Shown: positions 34,266 to 40,557 of the stretch, in pieces
How positions within the stretch are numbered: position 1 is the stretch's first letter
Layout: each line of letters begins with the position of its first letter
From: CAYGGE01 sp966250865
GTDB taxonomy: Bacteria > Patescibacteriota > UBA1384 > CAYGGE01
DNA length: 40,557 nt
Direction: 5' to 3'
NCBI GenBank assembly: GCA_966250865.1
Contig: CBINIT010000005.1
Coordinates: 1-40,557 of the forward strand
Position numbers and translations under genes: made by a program
Notes under the pieces: generated by a model
Database searches by the model: none
Told to the model about the DNA's origin: nothing
The model's input: only the letters and a program-made list of their open reading frames with translations

Positions 34266-37200
34266 CTACTTCTTTTCTGCCGGTGCCTCGGCAGCTGCGG
34301 CGCCGACAATGTAGTCACAGGTTGTACGAATCTCGGCGATAACCTTCTGGAATTGGTAGCCACCAGCGGCCGAATCCTCATCCATCGTCTCTGCAGCACT
34401 TCTGAGCTTGTTGGCAACGGCAACATCAAGTGGGGGAATGGTGAAGAGGGCTCCATTTCCATTGAGCCACGTTTCAACTCGCTCCTTATATGTCCCTGTT
34501 CCGGCATTGAGCTGGACGAGTAAACTATAGGGATCGTTGCCACCCAGGCATTTCTGTACGATTTCTCGAAGGAAGGCAAGACGCTGGCTGTCATTGGCCT
34601 TGGTTATACGCTCTGCAACAAAGTTGCGTTCAGCGAGTGGCGCTTGACGCTGGATCTCGGCCGTTGCGTCGGCAACTGCTTTGATAAGAGCGGCGCTTGG
34701 CTTAGCGTCTTCCTTCTTTGTTCGTCGTACGACGATTTCGGTAGCCAATGCTTCATAGCGCTGGTGCTGCTCAGTCGTGTCAACCTTGGCATCGAGCCTA
34801 GCGGCAAGATCTTGGAAGCCTTTGGCCACAAAGGCTACGTGACCATCGCGCTCTTGAAGTTCTTCCGGGGTAAGGCGTGTACCGTGGCCACCATGGTCGT
34901 CATGATCGCCGAGAGGGAAGCAGCTTTGAGCAAACTCATCAATCTTTGCTTGCCGTAGCTTCTCACCATTCGCGGTAACCGTTGCCTTATCTTCCTTGCC
35001 CAGAATACCGGCTTTTTCAAGCTGTGATCCATAGGCTTGCCAGTCGCCAGCGGTAGCGAGAAGGTGAGTGGCATTCTCCATACGGCCGAGATTTTCTGCT
35101 GCATGATCAACACAATTCACTAGACCGGGCTCAAGTTCTTTGCGGTATTCGCTGACGTCGTGGATGATGTCCAAGTTTTTCGTAATGTTAGGATCGGTAC
35201 TGTAAAGGAAGCTTTCAAGGTTTGATTCTTCGCGGCGAAGCTGAAGATCGGTGGCTTCGGGCGTTTCGCCGTGGATGTAGCCTTCCTTACCGTCTGACCC
35301 TCGGGCAGCCGCCATGAGCGTATTAATTAGCTTCGCTCGATCCGTCTTGCCTTCTTTGAGGAGAAGAACAAGATTCGACTTCGTTTTCGGATGGAGAAGG
35401 TAGAGCGGTTTGCCGCCGACAACCGTTTCTAATGCTCGCTCTACACCCTTAAAACTGGCATCGCAAATGTTGTTTGCTTGAGAGACTTGCCGGCTAATCA
35501 GTCCAATGTCGCCACTGGAAATGAGGGTCTTAGCGGGGACACTCAGCAAGGTCTCAGCGTCTTTCAGGACAGGACGGTCAAGCGAGCTACTATAGCGACC
35601 AACCATTTTAACAAATTGGCTGGACAGAGCTTTATCGGGCACCCCCTTCTTCTTGTCGATATACGCCTTAAGACGACGTAAGATGGCCTGGGTGTCTGGC
35701 GAGATGATCGGAATAGCCCACTTTTCGAGATACTTTTCAGCAATTTCATGCGCTAGGTGTTCGCCAAGGAGGTCAGGGTCACTGAGATTACCGTAAACAA
35801 CCCGAAGTCCATTGGGGGCGTGGCTATTAAAGCGCTGGTCAAAGTCGATGAGGCCGTCGAGACACTGATCAAGACCGTCAACCGGCATCTTGTTGAGCAT
35901 GTCGTCACTTTTTTCGGCGATCTTTCCTTCTACCTGCTCAATATAATCGGCTCGATCCTTGAGAATGTAGCGGAAACGTTGACCAGGGATGTGTGGTCCA
36001 GTGATGGCAACGGCTTTCCACATGACATAGTCGGTACCATGTCGTTTACCGGCACCGGCTGAGGTATTGTGAACAGTGCGCAAATCTTCGTAACTTTCTT
36101 TGCTAATCTCGTACCCGTTGGTTGCTTTAAAGAGATCATCAAAAACGTGAAGATAGGCAATAACCCGCCATTCGGAGAAGTCGGATGACTGGCTATTCGC
36201 AATCAAGATTTGTCTGGCTTTTGTTCGGAGGTGCAGCTTTGAGAAGCCAGTAGCATGCGAGCCACGTTGGAGTGTTTCGCCAAAAATTTTGTCTCGGTCT
36301 TCGCAGCGGTACTGCTCAAGCAGCTTGGCAATTTCGCCCTTGTCGTGCTCGCGCTGGAAGACTCGCTCCGGGTCTTCTGGTAGATCAAAAATCATCTTTC
36401 GACCGAATAAAAAGAGAACATTTTTATTCATCCATTCGGCCATCTTATCGTACCAGGCAGTCTGGGCGCTGCGACCATCGCCTACGGCCGCTTGCCGTTT
36501 TTCTTCCTCACTGCGTAGATCGTAGACGATAATGAAGTCGGTAAAGTTAACCGTCCCTTGTTCGAGCTTCTCGCTTAAGTTGTCAAAAGCATCATCTTGA
36601 CGTTCGATCTGACGGAAGTCCTGAATCTGTTGAAGGTAGTGCGCGTAGAGCTGGGGTGCCTTTGCCTCCGCCTCAGTCGGATTGGCGACGGCCAGCGCCA
36701 CAAAATCTTCCCACTGCTGTTTGACTGCCGACTCTGGGTCGAGCGGAACATCGCCGCGATGCTTCATGACCTTAAACCCTGCGGGAAGGAGCTCGTTCCA
36801 TGGCTTGCCCGTATCATCGGTCGGTGGTGGGATAATTTGCGCCATAATTTTGCCGATGATCAGACTAAGTTTCGATGAATCAACAAGGCCTGAGAGCCAT
36901 TTGCCACGCTCCGGGTCTTTGATTCGTTTGTCGGCGAAGGAGTGGGCATCACCCTCGCGGCGGGAGTAGAAGCTATTAAAGTTAAGATCTAAGACAATCT
37001 TACCGTCTTCGCTGAAGATGTCATTTACGAGACGATTATCTTCGTAACCGTCCTGGTCGCGTTCGTGATCTGAGCTATTTTCGTGATAGCGAAATTCAAA
37101 GCGCTGGAGAATGAACGAGCGTAAAGCATCGGGGATGCCATGACCAAGAAAGATACGCATTTCCTCGATCGTTAGGGGAGCGGTAACTGGTTTGTCGCCG

Positions 37201-37460
37201 CTTTTGAAGTGCGTGTCGGCGTGGTGCGTAAAACCTTCACCAAAATTTCCAATCGGTGCCTTTTCGATCTCCTTTGGGTCGACGTGAATTAGCTCTTGTT
37301 CGAGTACTGCTTCATTAATTGCTTCGTGCTCAGCTCGCTCTTGGGCACTGTACGGTCGAATCGAATGAACCAGCCATTCACTAAATGACTGCTTCGTCGG
37401 AGGTGTCTCTTGGAGGACCTCACTACTGTACACTTCGCGTCGTGGTAGTTCACCGCTCAT
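34266..37460 (-). CDS. Large soluble protein (1064 aa), unknown function
   Basis: No signal peptide or clear membrane helix was seen. The composition is that of a cytoplasmic protein: many charged residues, with mixed helix and strand in the first 450 residues (RRLVNDIFSEDGKIVLDL is close to a strand region; FTDFIIVYDLRSEEEK follows near 310) and mainly helices after that. A short HDDHGGHG near 850-860 is a possible metal-binding stretch. The C-terminus is Ala/Glu/Lys-rich. No known enzyme motif was found. The ATG overlaps the TGA of the upstream small gene (ATGA, 37457-37460), so it is coupled to it and to virB6. Co-transcription with the channel protein suggests a role in the same system. 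The sequence does not say which. Confidence 0.8.
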   Translation of the reverse strand: MSGELPRREVYSSEVLQETPPTKQSFSEWLVHSIRPYSAQERAEHEAINEAVLEQELIHVDPKEIEKAPIGNFGEGFTHHADTHFKSGDKPVTAPLTIEEMRIFLGHGIPDALRSFILQRFEFRYHENSSDHERDQDGYEDNRLVNDIFSEDGKIVLDLNFNSFYSRREGDAHSFADKRIKDPERGKWLSGLVDSSKLSLIIGKIMAQIIPPPTDDTGKPWNELLPAGFKVMKHRGDVPLDPESAVKQQWEDFVALAVANPTEAEAKAPQLYAHYLQQIQDFRQIERQDDAFDNLSEKLEQGTVNFTDFIIVYDLRSEEEKRQAAVGDGRSAQTAWYDKMAEWMNKNVLFLFGRKMIFDLPEDPERVFQREHDKGEIAKLLEQYRCEDRDKIFGETLQRGSHATGFSKLHLRTKARQILIANSQSSDFSEWRVIAYLHVFDDLFKATNGYEISKESYEDLRTVHNTSAGAGKRHGTDYVMWKAVAITGPHIPGQRFRYILKDRADYIEQVEGKIAEKSDDMLNKMPVDGLDQCLDGLIDFDQRFNSHAPNGLRVVYGNLSDPDLLGEHLAHEIAEKYLEKWAIPIISPDTQAILRRLKAYIDKKKGVPDKALSSQFVKMVGRYSSSLDRPVLKDAETLLSVPAKTLISSGDIGLISRQVSQANNICDASFKGVERALETVVGGKPLYLLHPKTKSNLVLLLKEGKTDRAKLINTLMAAARGSDGKEGYIHGETPEATDLQLRREESNLESFLYSTDPNITKNLDIIHDVSEYRKELEPGLVNCVDHAAENLGRMENATHLLATAGDWQAYGSQLEKAGILGKEDKATVTANGEKLRQAKIDEFAQSCFPLGDHDDHGGHGTRLTPEELQERDGHVAFVAKGFQDLAARLDAKVDTTEQHQRYEALATEIVVRRTKKEDAKPSAALIKAVADATAEIQRQAPLAERNFVAERITKANDSQRLAFLREIVQKCLGGNDPYSLLVQLNAGTGTYKERVETWLNGNGALFTIPPLDVAVANKLRSAAETMDEDSAAGGYQFQKVIAEIRTTCDYIVGAAAAEAPAEKK

Positions 37461-37828
37461 GACGGAGTTCCTTTCCTCGGGTCAAAGGGACCAAAATCAA
37501 TTGCGGTACTGCTTGGCTTGGCTGCCTGTGGGGCGCGTTGAATGGGGACAGGCTGGGCTTCAACTGACTTTGGGGCCGGCTTTGGATTGTCATTTTCCGG
37601 GAAATCAGGATTTTTGAGATAATACACCGCCCAGGTCATTCGGTCAAGTATGCTGACGACTGACTCAAGGCCACCACTCGTGATTGCGCCCAGCGCATTT
37701 TGAGCGCGAATCTGTTTTTGAAGGTCGTGGGGAGCCTCGCGAAAGAGGAGCTCCCTATAAGGCAAGAGCTGTTTCTGGAGTGAGGCGATTTGATTCGCGA
37801 TGGTATTGCGTTGATCTTGGGTAAGCAT
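37457..37828 (-). CDS. Small Pro-rich soluble protein, unknown function
   Basis: I place the start at 37828 (123 residues) because AAAGGA lies six bases upstream, overlapping the virB6 stop. A start at 37849 would add seven residues and overlap virB6 but has no better site. Residues about 1-75 are helical (QRNTIANQIASLQKQL, then GLESVVSILDRMTWAVYYL). The remainder is Pro/Ala/Gln/Lys-rich and likely disordered. No family was recognised. It sits between virB6 and the 1064-aa gene, ten bases from the former and overlapping the latter by four. It may be a small adaptor of the apparatus. Confidence 0.7.
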   Translation of the reverse strand: MLTQDQRNTIANQIASLQKQLLPYRELLFREAPHDLQKQIRAQNALGAITSGGLESVVSILDRMTWAVYYLKNPDFPENDNPKPAPKSVEAQPVPIQRAPQAAKPSSTAIDFGPFDPRKGTPS

Positions 37829-37838
37829 TGCTTTTCCT

Positions 37839-40526
37839 TTAGTGAGCATCTAAATCGGCAAATCGTTGCTTAATTCGTTCGCTTTCGGTGCTTGTCGGTG
37901 TGTCTCCGCCGCCAGTAATTACTCGCCGAGAAGCGTTCTTTACCGCGTTGGTCCTCTCGAGGTCATGGAGCGTTTTGACACCATTGGCAATCCGCTCTGC
38001 CTGATCCATCTGAACGCCGATCTTCGTTCGAATGGTCTTATTGACTGCTGTACCGTTGGCGATCTCTTCGATCGATGCCTTCTTAAGGTCATTCATAACC
38101 CGGTCAAATTCATCTTCGGTCAATTGGTTCTGAACTGTGTCCTCAAGATGCTCGATAATGGCTTGCTTAATCTGCTCGTCATTTTTGAAGAAGTTCAGCA
38201 TTGCCTGTTGAAGCGCTGGAGGAATGGCGCTGAAGTGCTGCGGCTTGAGCTGGTCAATATGCTCTAAGATGGCGTGTTCGGTTACGGACTCAGCCCCTTC
38301 AAGGCCGGCACTGGAATCAACGGCTCGCTGCAGGGCGGCTTGAGTGCTTGGCGAGTGAAGGAAGATATCCTTGAGTTGGGTGATATTGGCCTGAGCCAAG
38401 CTCGTTCGCATCTCATCAAGTTCACGTTGCCCTTCCGGGTGAAGCTTATCCTCGTACTTTAGAATAGTAGATGCGAGAGCTTCAAATTGTGCGGTGGCGT
38501 ACGGATTATCGTTCAACGAACGAAGCTGTATTGAGCCATCCTCGTTACGTAAAATGTTACCATCTTTGTCTCGAGCAGCCATTTCAGTATACATTTGCCT
38601 AAAGGTATCAAAAGTTTGACGTACGAGCTCCTGGCTACGGTCGCGTGAACCGTGAGATGCACTATCGATCTGTCGCTCATACTTTTCTTTAACATAATTG
38701 ACGAGGCCCGTTCTATTGCCCTCCCGCTTAAACCGTTCTTGGGCGCTGGCTGCTTCAAGGGGAGAGAGGCTGCGCGTTTGCTCAGTGTAGAGATTGCTCA
38801 AGCTGTTGAGCAGTGAAATCTCAGCCTTACCGCGTTTTTGCAGTTCTTTTACTGCTTTAACTAAGTTTTCAGCATCGCCGATAGTGGCATGGGAAAGAGC
38901 GGCAAACTGAAGATCTTCGTCACTGAGCTTACTAATATCTCCAGCCATTCGAGTTCGCTTTGTTAGTAGTTCTTGTTCATATGCATCGGCTACTGTTCCA
39001 GGAGTTTTATCTCCAATAATATCTTTCGTGACATTTTTAACGCGCTTCATGACTTCCTGTCCTTCACTGCTCGTCATAAACTCACGTCGGGCCTCTACTT
39101 GCGCTAATTTCGCTCGGATCTGAAACTTCTTCTTAACATTCCACCAAGGGGCGTCATGATATTCTGGATCATGAATTAAGCCTTCTTCAAGGAAGTTAGC
39201 TGCTACGCGACCGATTCGCTTACCAGCAAAGACCGACTTTGATCGTGCCTCTTTTTCCGCGTTTAAGTGCTCGATCTCAGCCATGCCTTCTTTAACGCTT
39301 CGAACGACATTGATTCCTCGAGCGCTGGCAAATCGAGAAAGGTCACGGGGGACGCCTTTTTGCACATAGTCACGGGCGGTGCCGAACGGTTTGAGCGCAA
39401 GATTCTTGAGTGGGGCAGCAAACATCTCATTCCATTTGCCCATAATGCTGCCGCCCATTTTGGTTGGGATCTGTGCAGCAAGGTAGAGGAGCGCAAGAGT
39501 CAAAATGTAGGTACCAATATCTGGCTGCCGATTAACCGCCTGGTAGAAGCGGACACTGATCCACATAAGGAAGAAGGTGGCTGGAGCCATGAACGTCCAG
39601 TTCATGAACTGCTTCCACCACCAGGTCCAGACCTTCCCCTTGAGCGGCTCAAAACCAATCGAAGCAAAGGCAATCGGGGAGACTGCGGTCAGGATAACGA
39701 GGACATAGATACGCGCGACAAAGAGGAGTCCAAGGTAGAGAAATACAATGGTTGGTAGCAGTATGAGGAAAAGGACACCAACCAGAATGGCGACGAAGAA
39801 CGGTCCAGTTGCACCAGCTACTGAAATGCCAAAACCGACCAGAAGAATAGCTGAGTTGATCCCGCCGTTACCGGTGGCAATACCACGAACGGCATTGCCA
39901 GTTGCAGCCGCACCACCCTTATATACTGTCGAGACCAGTTCTTCAACAAATGCTGTCCGAGTCTGCTCTGGGGTAGCGGCGCTAATAAACGTTGCAGAGA
40001 GGACGCCTGAAAAGTCGACCATCGTACGAATTGCCGGCAGGGCAAGGTTCGCAAGGATAACACCAAGCACCAACATTGGTACGGCTTTCTTGACTGAGTA
40101 GGTCTCCATTTTAAAGGGGAGGATATTGGCAAAGGCGATGGTCAGCAGGGCGATCAGAACACCAAAATTAACTAAATTCTGCGCTGTCTTATAGATACTT
40201 GTAGTGATTGGCGCACCTGTTTCGTCGAGCGTGCCTACAATTAGGGGGTCACAACGGAGCCGCTCGCTTAACGTTTGGTATGTAAAAGCATTCAGGAGAA
40301 AATTCTCAGTGATCTGTTTTGTTTGACTGAGATCTACCTCGGTCTTTGGCGATGCGGTACTCTGCCGCTGGCTTTTGGCGCAGTCGGCAAGATCGATAAG
40401 CACCGTCTCTTTTTCTTGAGCGACAGCCGATGAAGGCTGGGTAAAGAAGGTGAGGCCAAAAGTAACAAGCCCGACTAAGAGCAAAGGGAGTGTGATTCGT
40501 GCTACTGAAAGGTCATTGCGTCTCAT
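37839..40526 (-). CDS. VirB6/TrbL-like channel protein with long soluble C-terminal tail
   Basis: The protein has 895 residues. Residues 1-36 look like a signal peptide ending SSAVAQE. A short external part with Cys49 and Cys92 follows. Hydrophobic helices lie at about 117-137, 148-168, 222-245, 243-290 (two or three), 308-330 and 337-353. The stretch VLVILTAVSPIAFASIGFEP followed by WTWWWKQFMNW resembles the conserved core of TrbL/VirB6 proteins. From about 365 to 895 it is soluble, charged and mostly helical, much longer than the tail of ordinary VirB6. VirB6 lines the inner-membrane channel with VirB4 and PrgI. It is the first gene of the window in transcription order; its own promoter lies at or beyond 40557. 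A weak AGGA precedes the start. Confidence 0.88.
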   Translation of the reverse strand: MRRNDLSVARITLPLLLVGLVTFGLTFFTQPSSAVAQEKETVLIDLADCAKSQRQSTASPKTEVDLSQTKQITENFLLNAFTYQTLSERLRCDPLIVGTLDETGAPITTSIYKTAQNLVNFGVLIALLTIAFANILPFKMETYSVKKAVPMLVLGVILANLALPAIRTMVDFSGVLSATFISAATPEQTRTAFVEELVSTVYKGGAAATGNAVRGIATGNGGINSAILLVGFGISVAGATGPFFVAILVGVLFLILLPTIVFLYLGLLFVARIYVLVILTAVSPIAFASIGFEPLKGKVWTWWWKQFMNWTFMAPATFFLMWISVRFYQAVNRQPDIGTYILTLALLYLAAQIPTKMGGSIMGKWNEMFAAPLKNLALKPFGTARDYVQKGVPRDLSRFASARGINVVRSVKEGMAEIEHLNAEKEARSKSVFAGKRIGRVAANFLEEGLIHDPEYHDAPWWNVKKKFQIRAKLAQVEARREFMTSSEGQEVMKRVKNVTKDIIGDKTPGTVADAYEQELLTKRTRMAGDISKLSDEDLQFAALSHATIGDAENLVKAVKELQKRGKAEISLLNSLSNLYTEQTRSLSPLEAASAQERFKREGNRTGLVNYVKEKYERQIDSASHGSRDRSQELVRQTFDTFRQMYTEMAARDKDGNILRNEDGSIQLRSLNDNPYATAQFEALASTILKYEDKLHPEGQRELDEMRTSLAQANITQLKDIFLHSPSTQAALQRAVDSSAGLEGAESVTEHAILEHIDQLKPQHFSAIPPALQQAMLNFFKNDEQIKQAIIEHLEDTVQNQLTEDEFDRVMNDLKKASIEEIANGTAVNKTIRTKIGVQMDQAERIANGVKTLHDLERTNAVKNASRRVITGGGDTPTSTESERIKQRFADLDAH

Positions 40527-40557
40527 TGGAGTCCTACCGCACTAATAAAGAAATCAA

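Noticed and set aside
34219..34268. Terminator after the 1064-aa gene
   Set aside because: Short complementary pieces (AAGGCTT/AAGCCTT) are far apart and enclose the promoter. There is no U-tract, so I did not call one.
1..40557. Conjugative plasmid or integrative element
   Set aside because: I saw no relaxase, coupling protein, integrase, transposase, attachment repeats or replication gene. The T4SS-like set alone does not show mobility.
1..40557. tRNA, rRNA or CRISPR array
   Set aside because: No stretch resembling these was found; almost all DNA is covered by the minus-strand genes, and the gaps are too short or lack the patterns.

Overview
The window is a dense, one-directional gene block: every convincing protein-coding gene reads on the minus strand, so transcription runs from position 40557 towards position 1. 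It carries a minimal type IV secretion (T4SS)-like set consisting of PrgI, a VirB4 ATPase split over two genes and a VirB6/TrbL-like channel protein. This set sits among very large lineage-specific proteins. That pattern, with standard stop codons (TGA ends several genes) and no relaxase, VirD4, VirB11 or VirB8-10 in view, suggests a Patescibacteria/CPR chromosome, possibly Saccharibacteria-like. The lineage is an inference from gene content; no rRNA or other marker is present.

Layout in transcription order. (1) 40526-34266: a VirB6/TrbL-like protein with a long soluble tail, a small unknown protein and a 1064-aa unknown protein. (2) 34241-28855: two candidate promoters, a 1415-aa unknown protein and a 327-aa protein with a DUF5663-like domain, closed by a strong bidirectional terminator. 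(3) 28780-28377: a 478-base gap with a good sigma70 promoter, a palindrome at its -35 box, a 25-codon leader ORF with a near-perfect Shine-Dalgarno, and a possible plus-strand small RNA. (4) 28322-26093: a GC-rich two-gene cassette (VWA lipoprotein and a multi-pass membrane protein) with its own terminator. Its composition differs sharply from everything around it. (5) 26074-10821: two adjacent giant genes (3015 and 2043 aa) built partly from the same repeated modules. (6) 10810-10281: a 144-aa DUF5663-like protein with its own promoter and hairpin. (7) 10274-1: an operon of PrgI, VirB4 N-part, VirB4 ATPase, a lytic transglycosylase/DUF1460-like hydrolase, two membrane-anchored beta-propeller proteins, an NlpC/P60 hydrolase and a large exported protein that runs off the left edge. 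Genes in this last operon overlap or are separated by only a few bases.

Reading of the system. PrgI, VirB4 and VirB6 would form the energised inner-membrane part. Two proteins carrying three peptidoglycan-cleaving domains would open the wall. The propeller proteins and the LGLP-repeat protein would be outside or at the membrane. The giant proteins are cytoplasmic by default but are encoded with the apparatus; they could be scaffolds or substrates, which the sequence alone cannot decide. The foreign-looking VWA cassette in the middle of the locus and the module-sharing giant genes are the least explained parts.
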